DNA of 64,000 bases, taken from DYRB01 sp963802205. GTDB lineage: Bacteria > Pseudomonadota > Gammaproteobacteria > Chromatiales > Chromatiaceae. This document shows positions 44,226-52,507 of this stretch, piece after piece. Position 1 is the stretch's first letter. Every line of letters begins with the position of its first letter. Made by a program: the position numbers and the translations under genes. The stretch is taken from assembly GCA_963802205.1 (NCBI GenBank), contig CAWDHW010000027.1, positions 1 through 64,000 on the forward strand, written 5' to 3'. Under the pieces are notes generated by a model, which did not search any database, was not told where the DNA came from, and saw only the letters and a program-made list of their open reading frames with translations.

Positions 44226-44510
44226 TCAGTTGGCCCGATTGCAGGCCGAGAGGCAGTTGAACAGGTCCATCAGTTCATCCGAGAAGTGATTGCGGTCAGC
44301 GCCGAAGATGGGGATCTGGACCACCTCGTTGGCGCGGTGGGACGCCTGGCCGAACTGGTCCAACTGGACCGGTGGCAGTCCGCCGCGGCTTTCCAGGACC
44401 AGGACACCCTCGTCCGCCAGGACCTCCACCAGGCGGCAGCGACGGCCGAGATGCTCGCAGTCGCGCCCGATCAGTCCCCGCAACCGATCAAGAAAGCCGT
44501 CGTCGTTCAT
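44226..44510 (-). CDS. Small hypothetical protein
   Basis: 94 residues from ATG 44510. N-terminal helix MNDDGFLDRLRGLIGRDCEH, then a short beta-rich part (CRLVEVLADEGVLVLES) resembling an SH3-like barrel of small accessory proteins, and a C-terminal acidic helix (NHFSDELMDLFNCLSAC). I do not recognise the family. It is convergent with kdsB and divergent from the Gly-Tyr repeat protein. The composition fits a coding gene. Confidence 0.55.
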   Translation of the reverse strand: MNDDGFLDRLRGLIGRDCEHLGRRCRLVEVLADEGVLVLESRGGLPPVQLDQFGQASHRANEVVQIPIFGADRNHFSDELMDLFNCLSACNRAN

Positions 44511-44679
44511 GTTTGCACCCGTTTATCTGGTTTCTAACTGCCATCATGGGGGCTTGGGGGCAGGAGTGGAAGCGCACGTCGCCGGCCGGTGGGCGGATTG
44601 CTTCCGGTATCCGGGGCGGGATTCAGCTACGATGTGAGGGCCTGGGATTCCGGGCCAACACAGATCGAAAGGAGGATAT

Positions 44680-45420
44680 ATGCGCTACAGATTCTCGACC
44701 CTGACCTCGGCCCTCTTCACCCTCGGTATGGGCGCAGCGGCCCTGGCTACCGCCGCTGGCTTCGGGGGTGGTCCACCCCCAGGGTACAGCAACCAGGGTT
44801 ACGGCGGCGGCCCGAGCTACGGGGCACCGGCCCCAGGGGCAGGTGTCGGGTCCGGTGCCCCCAACTACGGTGCCGCACCCTATGGACCCCCGCCCGATGC
44901 CGGTAACCCAGCCCCGCGCCCGGGTGGCGGCTATGGCGGGCCCCAGGGTGGGGGTTCGGGCCCAGCCTATGGCGGGCCACGAGGCGGGGATTCCGGTCCC
45001 GGTTATGGTGGGCCCCAAGGTGGCGGTTATGGTCCCGGCTATGGGGAGCCCCCCCAAGGCGGCGGATATGGTCCCGGCTACGGTGGGCCTCAGGGCGGCG
45101 GCTACGGCCCCGGCCCCGGCCCCGGCTATGGTGGGCCTCAGGGCGGCGGCTACGGCCCCGGTCCCGGCTATGGTGGGCCCCAGGGTGGCGGCTATGGCCC
45201 CGGCTATGGTGGGCCCCAGGGCGGCGGCTATGGTCCCGGCTATGGTGGGCCCCAGGGCGGTGATTATGGCCCCGGCTACGGACGCGACGACCGTGGCGAT
45301 GATCGTGACGATCGCGGCGGATCCAAGGGCAGCGGGTTCAACCCCATGAAGAATATGATCAACCCGATGAAGGGCATGCCCAATCCCATGAAGATGTTCG
45401 GCGGGGGCAACAAGGACTGA
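44680..45420 (+). CDS. Exported Gly/Tyr/Pro-rich repeat protein
   Basis: 246 residues from ATG 44680, preceded by GAAAGGAGG. Signal peptide (LTSALFTLGMGAAALATAAG). The mature protein is almost entirely G, Y, P and Q in a repeating 12-residue unit GGPQGGGYGPGY, with about eight units from residue 100 to 205. A highly charged stretch (GRDDRGDDRDDRGG) follows, and a C-terminal motif repeated three times (NPMKNMI, NPMKGMP, NPMKMFG). Such composition suggests a disordered, adhesive or phase-separating envelope protein. No family assigned. The OsmC-like gene follows 100 bases downstream. Confidence 0.75.
   Translation: MRYRFSTLTSALFTLGMGAAALATAAGFGGGPPPGYSNQGYGGGPSYGAPAPGAGVGSGAPNYGAAPYGPPPDAGNPAPRPGGGYGGPQGGGSGPAYGGPRGGDSGPGYGGPQGGGYGPGYGEPPQGGGYGPGYGGPQGGGYGPGPGPGYGGPQGGGYGPGPGYGGPQGGGYGPGYGGPQGGGYGPGYGGPQGGDYGPGYGRDDRGDDRDDRGGSKGSGFNPMKNMINPMKGMPNPMKMFGGGNKD
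44985..45285. repeat. Tandem repeats of about 36 bases inside the Gly/Tyr-rich gene
   Basis: Units of the type GGTGGGCCCCAGGGCGGCGG followed by TATGGTCCCGGCTAT, in direct head-to-tail copies differing at a few third codon positions; some units are one or two codon pairs longer. All copies keep the reading frame, so unit number can change without breaking the gene. Confidence 0.8.
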
Positions 45421-45520
45421 TATGACACTGGCACAGGGATGTGCATTTCTTTATGCGGGTCGGTGCCGGCATGATGCCGCAACGGCCCTGGCGCCTGACG
45501 GTAGTGAACGGAGGACCTTG

Positions 45521-45916
45521 ATGGGTCTCGAGTTGAATGTCCGCTTCCCCGGTGGCAAGCGTGTCGATGTCGAAGTCGGCGGCTTCACCATCCCCACCGA
45601 CCAGTTGCCGCGAGACGGCGGCGAGGGGTCGGCTCCACCCCCCTTCTACCTCTTTCTTGGGTCCATCGCGACCTGTGCCGGGATCTATGCGTTGGGCTTT
45701 TGCCAGTCCCGGACCCTGTCCACCGAGGGCCTGGCGCTGAGCATGGACTGGGACTGGGACCCTAAGCGCGGACCCGCCAGTGCGGTGTTGCGGCTGCGAC
45801 TGCCGGAGGGCTTCCCGGAGCGCTACCGCGACGGCATCGTGAAGGCGATGGAACTGTGTGCCGTCAAGAAGAACATCGAGACCCCGCCGGAATTCCGCAT
45901 CGAGGTCGAGGGCTAA
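45521..45916 (+). CDS. OsmC-family protein
   Basis: 131 residues from ATG 45521 (GGAGG nine bases upstream). OsmC/Ohr-like fold: VRFPGGKRVDVEVGGFTIPT, PFYLFLGSIATCAGIYALGF with the first redox Cys, and VKAMELCAVKKNIETPPEF with the second Cys. OsmC proteins reduce organic hydroperoxides with two Cys residues; YhfA-like members have other or unknown roles. A single cytoplasmic domain, no signal. Confidence 0.8.
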   Translation: MGLELNVRFPGGKRVDVEVGGFTIPTDQLPRDGGEGSAPPPFYLFLGSIATCAGIYALGFCQSRTLSTEGLALSMDWDWDPKRGPASAVLRLRLPEGFPERYRDGIVKAMELCAVKKNIETPPEFRIEVEG

Positions 45917-45944
45917 AAAAAAGAGGCCCCGCGTGAGCGGGGCC
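45916..45944 (-). terminator. Hairpin with A/T tract after the OsmC-like gene
   Basis: Perfect stem GGCCCCGC/GCGGGGCC (45925-45944). On the minus strand it is followed by TCTTTTTTTT, the layout of an intrinsic terminator for transcripts coming from the right (nosY side). On the plus strand the T tract is missing. Confidence 0.6.
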
Positions 45945-46197
45945 AATCCACCACTGAGGAGGTCAGAGAACGGAAGCGACAGAGGGAAGCGCCCGTCTCG
46001 ACCTTATTCCAAGCAGTTTTTATGCCAGTCTTCCGCTGTTCGTCTAACAACCGGACGTAAAAGCAGAATGACCTCCTTCGCGAGGCCCACCGAGCGGTGG
46101 GTGGCGGCTGCTTGGCACCTTCATGGTGGTGTTCCGGCCCGGCCTGCACCTGGGCGGTGCGGGATCTGACCGGTTGAGGGTGGTTGGGCGGTGATTT

Positions 46198-46351
46198 AAG
46201 GAGACGCTGATTAAAGCCATCCTTGGCTTTAATCAGCTCGCGCCCTGCGAGGCGCGACTCCCGGGGCGCTCCATTTTCAACGGCTTACAGCCGTCGAAAA
46301 TGGCGGGGCATCCCTGCCCCGCACGGGAAGTGCTTTAATCAGCGCTTTCCT
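46198..46351. mobile_element. MITE-like element with terminal inverted repeats
   Basis: About 154 bases. The ends ACGCTGATTAAAGC (left, to 46217) and GCTTTAATCAGCG (right, from 46332) are inverted repeats, with weaker matching beyond (AAGG/CCTT). Inside are three further hairpins: GATTAAAGCCA/TGGCTTTAATC, CCATTTTC..ACGGCT/AGCCGT..GAAAATGG and CGGGGC/GCCCCG. No coding capacity. Terminal GCTGATTAA sequences are common at ends of IS5-type elements, so this is probably a non-autonomous derivative. The nosY stop codon is within its right edge. The 250 bases to its left (45945-46197) show no gene. Confidence 0.7.
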
Positions 46352-47177
46352 AAGGCAGATCGCTGCGGCGGAAGATCAGGTAGCCGCCGAAGGCACATAG
46401 CGTTCCAAGCAGCACCGGATAGACCAGGGCATAGACCATGTACCCGGCCTCGCCGAAGGCGTCGAGGATGACGTAGGCGGAGGGCCCAAGCATGACCAGT
46501 TGCTGGTCAAGCAACATCATGGCCCCGGTGCGAAAGACCTGGAGCGGATTGGCCAGCGCGATGGCCACAGCCGTCTCTGGTGGGAGCTGGTTGCGGATCA
46601 TGACCCCGAGCAGGATCAGGTCGAGGAACAGCAGCAGGGTCAGCCACAGAACGAAGGCCGATGCCTGGGCCACGTCCGCGGAGCGGGCCAGGGTCGAGAG
46701 CAGCATCCCCAAACCCAGGAAGCACCAGGCGAGCGCCATCAGCAGCCCCGTGTAGTAGGTGAACAGGGCCCAGGGGACCTCCACCCCGCGGAACAGGCCC
46801 CAAAGCACGGCCCCCAGCATGGCCAGGAACACCGGCAGGAAGACCACCAGGAAGCGCCCGGCGAGTTTGCCCCAATACCAGGCACCCAGGCCGATGGGGA
46901 GCGACAGCAGATACTCATAGACACCGGCCTCGCGGTCGCCGGCCACCGAGCGCACCGTGGTGATGAGGACGAAGACCGGCAGTATGGCCATGGCGAGCTG
47001 GATGTAAGTCACCATGAGCCTTGAGAGCCCGGTGAAGCCCATGATCCGCGACTCGGTCAGCCCGAAGGCAAAGAGCAGCGCCACCAGACCGCCAAAGATC
47101 AGCGTGTAGGCGAAGAACCACTTGGCCCGCAGCGACTCCAGGACGTCGGTGTGGGCGGTCAGCCAGAGGTGGCGCAT
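46350..47177 (-). CDS. nosY: NosY-like ABC-2 permease for nitrous oxide reductase maturation
   Basis: 275 residues from ATG 47177. Six-helix ABC-2 permease with the NosY pattern: HTDVLESLRAKWFFAYTLIF, GFTGLSRLMVTYIQLAMAIL, FVLITTVRSVAGDREAGVYE, YLLSLPIGLGAWYWGKLAGR, NPLQVFRTGAMMLLDQQLVM. Ends FRRSDLP at a TAG that overlaps a MITE-like element. With NosF (ATPase) and NosD it supplies sulfur or copper for the CuZ site of NosZ. Last gene of the nos cluster, 15 bases after the cytochrome gene. Confidence 0.93.
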   Translation of the reverse strand: MRHLWLTAHTDVLESLRAKWFFAYTLIFGGLVALLFAFGLTESRIMGFTGLSRLMVTYIQLAMAILPVFVLITTVRSVAGDREAGVYEYLLSLPIGLGAWYWGKLAGRFLVVFLPVFLAMLGAVLWGLFRGVEVPWALFTYYTGLLMALAWCFLGLGMLLSTLARSADVAQASAFVLWLTLLLFLDLILLGVMIRNQLPPETAVAIALANPLQVFRTGAMMLLDQQLVMLGPSAYVILDAFGEAGYMVYALVYPVLLGTLCAFGGYLIFRRSDLP

Positions 47178-47192
47178 GGGATGGCTCCGGCG

Positions 47193-47567
47193 CTATTGCT
47201 GAATGGAGTCGAGGTAGACACCGATCTCGCGGACGGTACGGACCTCCAGGTGGTCGCTGAAGACCGGCATCTTGTGGCCCTCGGCGGCCACCTGGTGGCC
47301 CCCGTCGACGGCTGTGAGGACCCGCTCGGCCACGCTGGGGCCACCCAGGCGGCGCAGGACCGTCAGGTTGCTCGGTGTGACCTTGAGCAGAGCCACCAGG
47401 GGCCCGCGCCCGTCTGCGTCCGCGCCGTGGCAGTTGGCACAGAACAGCAGATAGTGGGCCTGACCCCGTTCCAGGGTGGCCTTATCCGAGACTGTGTCCG
47501 CGCTGGCCGGGCTGGCCAGGGCGATGGCGGCGAGCGCCGCGGCGATGATGGTGCGCTTCTGGTTCAT
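47193..47567 (-). CDS. Nos-cluster monoheme cytochrome c
   Basis: 124 residues from ATG 47567. Signal peptide (RTIIAAALAAIALASPASA, then DT). One heme site CANCHGADADGRGP near residue 43 and a probable Met ligand in GHKMPVFSDHL. Resembles the small NosC-type cytochromes of clade II nos clusters that carry electrons in the periplasm. Located between nosL and nosY. Confidence 0.85.
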   Translation of the reverse strand: MNQKRTIIAAALAAIALASPASADTVSDKATLERGQAHYLLFCANCHGADADGRGPLVALLKVTPSNLTVLRRLGGPSVAERVLTAVDGGHQVAAEGHKMPVFSDHLEVRTVREIGVYLDSIQQ

Positions 47568-47595
47568 GACCTTACCTCTGTTTTATCGAACCCAG

Positions 47596-47650
47596 GTGGG
47601 AGGGCCGCCCTCGGCCCGATGCAGCGTCGCGGCGGGGGCGCCGCTCCCAC
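47596..47650. repeat. REP-like inverted repeat between nosL and the cytochrome gene
   Basis: GTGGGAGGGCCGCC on the left and GGCGCCGCTCCCAC on the right form an imperfect hairpin of about 55 bases in the only long gap of this part of the nos cluster. It could stabilise or separate transcript segments. Confidence 0.5.
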
Positions 47651-47661
47651 AGGAGACTGAC

Positions 47662-48204
47662 CTAGCGGCCCGACGGGGCGGCATCCAGCTTCCCGCCGTG
47701 GATGTTGTACTTGGCCTCGACGGTGTTGATGTGTTCCTTGGCGGCGGCCCAGTCCAGGGCATCGGGGGCAGACGCGAGTTGGGCGCCGAGCCCGTACTCC
47801 ATCGGCGTGACCTGGCCACGGACGTACCAGGCCCGGCGGGCATCGATCCAGGACCCGTCCTGCCAGTCCGTCACCCAGACCTCGGTGCGCGGATCGTCCC
47901 GAAAGGGCTTGTCTTCCAGCCAGATGGCGGCGCAGCCGATGTCGTCGAAGAACAGCACCTTGGAGCGCCCTTCGGCCTGAGGGATGCGGACCTGGGCGCT
48001 GTGCTTGCGGTCGGACAGGACCATGCGGCAGCGTTCGCAAGTGTTGCGGTCCCACTTCGGAGCCACGGGGCCGGTGCCCGGGTCGTTGGAGCAGGCGGCA
48101 AGGACGCCGAGCAACGGCGCCAGCAGCAGGGTGCAAATGGCCAGCCGGAGCGAGGGTCCCACAGGGGCAAGGCGCCGCGGATGAACGCCAGCCTGACCAT
48201 CCAT
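47662..48204 (-). CDS. nosL: NosL copper-chaperone lipoprotein
   Basis: About 180 residues from ATG 48204. Lipoprotein signal ICTLLLAPLLGVLAAC, then SND (lipobox LAAC). Family motifs: CERCRMVLSDRKHSAQVRIP with the CxxCxM copper site, VLFFDDIGCAAIWL, and VTDWQDGSWIDARRAWYVRG. NosL delivers Cu(I) for NosZ assembly. The start is uncertain: GTG 48162 gives a more usual signal length, and an upstream ATG at 48282 overlaps nosF. Confidence 0.9.
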   Translation of the reverse strand: MDGQAGVHPRRLAPVGPSLRLAICTLLLAPLLGVLAACSNDPGTGPVAPKWDRNTCERCRMVLSDRKHSAQVRIPQAEGRSKVLFFDDIGCAAIWLEDKPFRDDPRTEVWVTDWQDGSWIDARRAWYVRGQVTPMEYGLGAQLASAPDALDWAAAKEHINTVEAKYNIHGGKLDAAPSGR

Positions 48205-48274
48205 GGCCTGGGTCCCGGCATCCCGGCCGTGACGACGGGCGGGCGCCGATTGCGAGGTTGACCGCAACTCTGGC

Positions 48275-49162
48275 TCAGGCATGTCCCACCCCAGGCGGCG
48301 TAGCCATGGTCTCTGCCTCATCCATGTGGATCTGGGCCAGCAGGGCGGCGTAGCGCGACAGGACCCCGAGGAAGCGCAGCCGGTCCGGCCCGGCGACGGA
48401 GCCCTCCCAGCTCAGGCCAGCGGCGTCCCCGGTGAAGCCCCAGGCGGCGATGGCCCGGGCGAAGGCCTCGTCCGGTCGCAGCAGGCCGACGCGGCAGCGC
48501 AGGCGACTGGCCAGGTCCACCAGGTCGGCCACTCGATCATCCAGGACGACCCGGCCCTGGTCCAGCTCGATGACGCGGTTGACCAGGGCGGCGACCTCGT
48601 CCAGGCGGTGGCTGGAGATGAGCATGGCCGCGCTGTCCTGCTTCTCCGCCAGGAGTTGGAAGAAGATGTGGCGAGCCTCCGGGTCCAGGTTGGCGGCCGG
48701 TTCGTCCAGGACCAGCAGGTCGCTGTCTCGACCCAGGGCGATCGTGATCAGGAGCTTCTGCTTCTGGCCCCCGGAGAGCTTGACGAAGGGGTGGCGGCGG
48801 AAGCGCTCCGCGTCCAGGCCCAGGCGTGCGGCTACCGCCACCATACGCTTGGGGTCGGCGTCGCAGACCCCGGCGGCAAAGCGCAGCAACTGGCCTACGG
48901 GCATCTTGAGCGGCGGCGGCAACTGAGGCACGAAGCCGATCCTCGACAGTACCTCGGTCCGGTGGGCGCGCGGCTCCAGCCCGTCCACGGTCACCCGACC
49001 GCCGCAGGTGTACTCCCCCAGCAGGCAGCGGATCAGGGTGGTCTTGCCGGCCCCGTTGGAACCGACCAGGGCGACGCGGTGGCCGCGCTCGACCTCCAGG
49101 TCCAGGGCCTGGAGGACATCCACCCGGCCGAAGCGCTTGCTGACCTGCTCGAAGCGAATCAT
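48275..49162 (-). CDS. nosF: NosF ABC transporter ATPase
   Basis: 295 residues from ATG 49162. Walker A VALVGSNGAGKTTLIRCLLG, Q-loop GFVPQLPPPLKMPVGQLL (typical of NosF), signature KLSGGQKQKLLITIALG, Walker B LLVLDEPAANLDPEA, and switch His in LISSHRLDEVAALVNRVIEL. Drives the NosDFY complex that matures the copper-sulfur site of nitrous oxide reductase. It is 13 bases after the ferredoxin gene nosH. Confidence 0.93.
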   Translation of the reverse strand: MIRFEQVSKRFGRVDVLQALDLEVERGHRVALVGSNGAGKTTLIRCLLGEYTCGGRVTVDGLEPRAHRTEVLSRIGFVPQLPPPLKMPVGQLLRFAAGVCDADPKRMVAVAARLGLDAERFRRHPFVKLSGGQKQKLLITIALGRDSDLLVLDEPAANLDPEARHIFFQLLAEKQDSAAMLISSHRLDEVAALVNRVIELDQGRVVLDDRVADLVDLASRLRCRVGLLRPDEAFARAIAAWGFTGDAAGLSWEGSVAGPDRLRFLGVLSRYAALLAQIHMDEAETMATPPGVGHA

Positions 49163-49175
49163 CGCGGCACACCCA

Positions 49176-50153
49176 TTACAGCACCTTGGCCAGGCCCTTG
49201 AACGTGAAGGTGAGGGAGTCGGTGGGGCAGACATCCACGCAGAGCCCGCAACGCGTGCAGTCCGCCGCCACGTCCACCCGCGTGTCCTCCGCCCGACCCT
49301 TGATGGTGATGTCCAGCACATGGGGGACCAGGCAGACCTTGCGGCACTCGCCCTCGTGGTGGCAGGACTCGACGTTGTATTGGACCCGCAGCGGCGCGGT
49401 CAGGCCCACAAGGCCGTAGGTCAGCCCAATGGGGCAGACATAGCGACACCAGGCCCGGCGCGAGACAAAGACCTCGAAGAGCAGCAGGGCCAGGACCCAC
49501 AGCAGGGCAACCCCGGGGCCATAGATCAGGGCGCGGCTGGCGATACCCGTGGGGGAGATGGTCTCGAACACCGTATAACCGGTGGCCAGGGCAAGCACCG
49601 CGAAAATTGCATAGAAGACCGTGCGAACCCCGCGATGGAAGCGCACATCGCGCACCCAGCGCCTGGCCGCCAGCTTGAGGTGCAGCCACTCCGCCCACTC
49701 GGCGATCAGGTGATAGGGGCAGGCCCAGGAACAGAAGGTCCGGCCGCCCAGGAGCCACCACAGGATCAGGACCGTCACGGTGCCTATGACCAGATTGAGC
49801 ACCATGTGCTTGTACGCGAGCGAGACCTGGAGGGCGGAGTTGAGGTCGGCGAAGTGGAAGCCGACCACCCGGGAGGCGGTCATGGCCCCCTCCACCAACT
49901 GGACGTCGAACTGGTAGGAGACCACGAACAGCAGGTTGACGACGATCAGGGCGATCCAGCGGCGGTTCCGCCACTTGTGGCGCTTGGCGGTCCCGGCGTG
50001 GGCGGCCTCGATGGCCTCCAGCGTCTCTTTGGTCAGGCGCTCAGCCGCCTTGCGTTCATAGACGAACTTGACCTCCTGGGATTGGCGTTCGGGCAACGGT
50101 CGCTCGACGGTGAGGCCGAGCAGATGGCGCAGGGAATCGACGATGTAGCTCAT
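49176..50153 (-). CDS. nosH: NosH (NapH-like) membrane ferredoxin
   Basis: 325 residues from ATG 50153. Four to five membrane helices (RRWIALIVVNLLFVVSYQFD, MVLNLVIGTVTVLILWWLLG, FYAIFAVLALATGYTVFETI, VALLWVLALLLFEVFVSRRA). Conserved Cys motifs CSWACPYHLIAEWAEW and CRYVCPIGLTYG on the membrane face; C-terminal ferredoxin CTRCGLCVDVCPTDSL and CHHEGECRKVC. Together with NosG it should take electrons from menaquinol/quinol toward the nos cytochromes, as in Wolinella. The start overlaps the nosG stop (ATGA). Confidence 0.9.
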   Translation of the reverse strand: MSYIVDSLRHLLGLTVERPLPERQSQEVKFVYERKAAERLTKETLEAIEAAHAGTAKRHKWRNRRWIALIVVNLLFVVSYQFDVQLVEGAMTASRVVGFHFADLNSALQVSLAYKHMVLNLVIGTVTVLILWWLLGGRTFCSWACPYHLIAEWAEWLHLKLAARRWVRDVRFHRGVRTVFYAIFAVLALATGYTVFETISPTGIASRALIYGPGVALLWVLALLLFEVFVSRRAWCRYVCPIGLTYGLVGLTAPLRVQYNVESCHHEGECRKVCLVPHVLDITIKGRAEDTRVDVAADCTRCGLCVDVCPTDSLTFTFKGLAKVL

Positions 50154-51013
50154 GCCGGTACCTCCGTCACCCGGTCGATGTCGATGACGATGGCGGTGGG
50201 CTCCACCGGGCAGATCATCTCGCAGACCCCGCAGCCGACGCAGCCGTCCTTGATCACGGGCATCATCCCCTGGCCGCCGGGCCTGGGCTCCAGGGCGATG
50301 GCGTGGCGCGGCGGGCACTCGTTGCCGATCTTCTCGGCGACCCGCGCCACCTGGCCTGGCTCCGGGGGTTTTTCTGCCGCGCACTCGATGATGCGGATCT
50401 CGATGGGGCACTGGCGCACGCACAGGTCGCACAGCTCCAGGTCGTAGGGATGGTCCGCCACGGCCACCGGCGTCCAGCGATCGACCTCTGCGTAGCGCAG
50501 CGTGCCGCGGAACTCGGGCCCCCGCGCCAGGCCCTTGAACCCCTTGCCTTGCATCGCCAGGCAGGCGTCCGGCCGGTCCAGCCGGGCGTAACCCATGCGG
50601 GTGTCCGCGGGGAAGTCGAGGTGGTGGGTCAGGGCCCCGGTGGGGCAGGCCAGGACGCACTGGAGCCCGTCGCAGGAGAAGTCGCAGGCCTGGGTGCGGG
50701 CCTCGATGTAGGGGACGCCGATGCCGACCCCATCGAGTAGGTCCGCGAGCTTGATGGCCTCCACCGGGCAGACCTGGACGCATTGGCCGCACTTGATGCA
50801 GGCGGCCAGGAATTGCTGCTCATCGAGCAGGTCCTTGATGGCCCCAGGCGGGCGGAGCCGGGCGTTGGCCGCGCCGATCAGGGGCAGCAGGCCGGCCAGG
50901 GAGACACCGACCATGCCGACCCCAAGCCCGAGGGTGCGCAGAAACTCACGGCGGTTCTGTTCGCGGCGGGCCTTGCTGAGAGCTGGTTTTGCCTTGGTGG
51001 TCTGTGCGTTCAT
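50150..51013 (-). CDS. nosG: NosG (NapG-like) Tat-exported ferredoxin
   Basis: 287 residues from ATG 51013. N terminus has a Tat-like motif (NRREFLRTLGLGVGMVGVSL). Four 4Fe-4S motifs: CIKCGQCVQVCPVEAIK, CDFSCDGLQCVLACPTG, CDLCVRQCPIEIRIIEC, CVGCGVCEMICPVEP. NapG/NosG proteins form a membrane electron-transfer pair with NapH/NosH. The gene is separated from nosD by a palindromic repeat (51031-51105). Confidence 0.92.
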   Translation of the reverse strand: MNAQTTKAKPALSKARREQNRREFLRTLGLGVGMVGVSLAGLLPLIGAANARLRPPGAIKDLLDEQQFLAACIKCGQCVQVCPVEAIKLADLLDGVGIGVPYIEARTQACDFSCDGLQCVLACPTGALTHHLDFPADTRMGYARLDRPDACLAMQGKGFKGLARGPEFRGTLRYAEVDRWTPVAVADHPYDLELCDLCVRQCPIEIRIIECAAEKPPEPGQVARVAEKIGNECPPRHAIALEPRPGGQGMMPVIKDGCVGCGVCEMICPVEPTAIVIDIDRVTEVPA

Positions 51014-51030
51014 CGCATGCTGATCTCTGT

Positions 51031-51105
51031 GTAGGTCGGGCTTTAGCCCGACCGCAACGCCCGGTGGTTCGGGCGATGTCAGGGTCGGGCTGAAGCCCGA
51101 CCTAC
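51031..51105. repeat. Inverted pair of GTAGGTCGGGCT-type palindromes
   Basis: A palindrome at 51031-51052 (GTAGGTCGGGCTTTAGCCCG plus AC) and its inverted partner at 51084-51105 (GTCGGGCTGAAGCCCGACCT plus AC) make a long hairpin between nosD and nosG. The same palindrome type occurs at 33353-33374. In the nos transcript it could form a stable stem. Confidence 0.75.
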
Positions 51106-51108
51106 TTC

Positions 51109-52494
51109 CTAATCCCGACCGATGGCACCGCGCAGGGCGCCGAGGGCGTCGAATCCGCCGGTGTCCTGGGTGGGGGCGGCGGCCGGCTCGTCTGCCTCGT
51201 CGTCATCGTCGTGTCCCCCGGCCAGGGCCGCCTTGGGGTCGGCGATGGCCAGCTTGACCTCGGAACCCCACAGGGGGCGCTCGTCGCGCACCATCAGGTC
51301 CGGTGCGGAAAAGGGGGCCAGGCGCTCCAGGAAGTCGAGCACCTCGAGCAGGGGCGAGCCTTTGAAGAACTGGGCCGGGGGCACGTCCATCCAGAGCCGG
51401 TCGGCGTAGTCGTAGAGGGTGTACTGGGTATCGCCGACGCCGTCGCCGTCACGGTCGAAGCCCTCGTAGTCGTCCCAGTAGTTGCCCTCCCAATGGTTGC
51501 GGCTGGCGGTCTTACCGCCCTCCACCACCACCTGGGTGATGTTTCCCTGAAACTTGTTTCCGATGAAGGCATTGCCCTGCCAGTCGTTGAGGAAGCGCAC
51601 AGCAACGCCGTTGTAGGCCACCAGATTGTCACGGATGCGGTTGGTGGTGCCTGGCTGATAGGGGGAGACGTCCAGATAGAGCCCGATGGCGCAATAGAGG
51701 ACCCGGTTGTTCTCGATGGTGACATCGGATGTCTCCTTGAAGCCGATGCCGACCCCGGTCACCCCGGCGGCGTTGGCGATGAGGTTGTTGCGGACTATGA
51801 CCCCATCGCTGTACATGAGGAAGATCCCCACCGTGTTGCCCTCGTAGTGGTTGTCCTCCACCCGATTGGTCTGGGAATACATGAAGTGCAGCGAATAGCG
51901 CCCGCGGCGGGCGTCGTTGCGGGCGATGAGGTTGTCGCGCGAGTACCAGACCACGGTGTCGCGGGAGTCGCGGATGACGTTGTCGGTGATCTTGTTGCGG
52001 AAGCTATACCAGAGGCGGATGGCATCGCCACGGATGCCCAGCTCCACGGGCTTGGACGAGATGTGGTTGCGCCGGACGATGTTGTCCTCGGACTGTTGCA
52101 GATCGACGCCGAAGAGGCAGTCGTCGATGGTGTTGTCCTTGATGACATTGAAGTTGCCGCGGACCTGCACGCCCGAGTCGATGTCGTTGTGGGAGTTGCC
52201 GGAGTTGGTGATCCGCAGCCCCTTGAGGGTGGCGCCGTCGGTGTCCAGGAGCACCACGGTTCCCTTGCCGCCGCCGTCGATGGTCACCTGCCCGGCGCCG
52301 TCGATGGTCAGGGGCTTGTCGATGACCACGGGCCCGGCATAGGTCCCCGGGGCCGGGGTCAGGGCGGCGCCAGATTCCGCCGCATCGACCAGGGCCTGGA
52401 AGGACGGGTAGGTGTCCGCATTGGCCTGGGTGTGTCCTAGCCCGACCCAGAGCAATCCGCCGAGCAGCACTCCCACGGAACAGAAGGCGTTCAT
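51109..52494 (-). CDS. nosD: NosD periplasmic copper-site maturation protein
   Basis: 461 residues from ATG 52494. Signal peptide (VGVLLGGLLWVGLGHTQANA). Right-handed beta-helix of CASH/PbH1 repeats with many Asn ladders (HNDIDSGVQVRGNFNVIKDN, DNIVRRNHIS, RNKITDNVIRDSRDTVVWYS). NosD-specific segment NHWEGNYWDDYEGFDRDGDG, then GDTQYTLYDYADRLW. The C-terminal ~40 residues are an acidic low-complexity tail (HDDDDEADEPAAAP) that looks like an addition. Works with NosFY in sulfur/copper transfer to NosZ. Confidence 0.93.
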   Translation of the reverse strand: MNAFCSVGVLLGGLLWVGLGHTQANADTYPSFQALVDAAESGAALTPAPGTYAGPVVIDKPLTIDGAGQVTIDGGGKGTVVLLDTDGATLKGLRITNSGNSHNDIDSGVQVRGNFNVIKDNTIDDCLFGVDLQQSEDNIVRRNHISSKPVELGIRGDAIRLWYSFRNKITDNVIRDSRDTVVWYSRDNLIARNDARRGRYSLHFMYSQTNRVEDNHYEGNTVGIFLMYSDGVIVRNNLIANAAGVTGVGIGFKETSDVTIENNRVLYCAIGLYLDVSPYQPGTTNRIRDNLVAYNGVAVRFLNDWQGNAFIGNKFQGNITQVVVEGGKTASRNHWEGNYWDDYEGFDRDGDGVGDTQYTLYDYADRLWMDVPPAQFFKGSPLLEVLDFLERLAPFSAPDLMVRDERPLWGSEVKLAIADPKAALAGGHDDDDEADEPAAAPTQDTGGFDALGALRGAIGRD

Positions 52495-52507
52495 TGGTAG
52501 GCAGCGC

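Noticed and set aside
44985..45285. Regular repeats resembling a CRISPR array
   Set aside because: Units are head-to-tail without spacers, keep one reading frame and encode GGPQGGGYGPGY; they are part of a protein gene.
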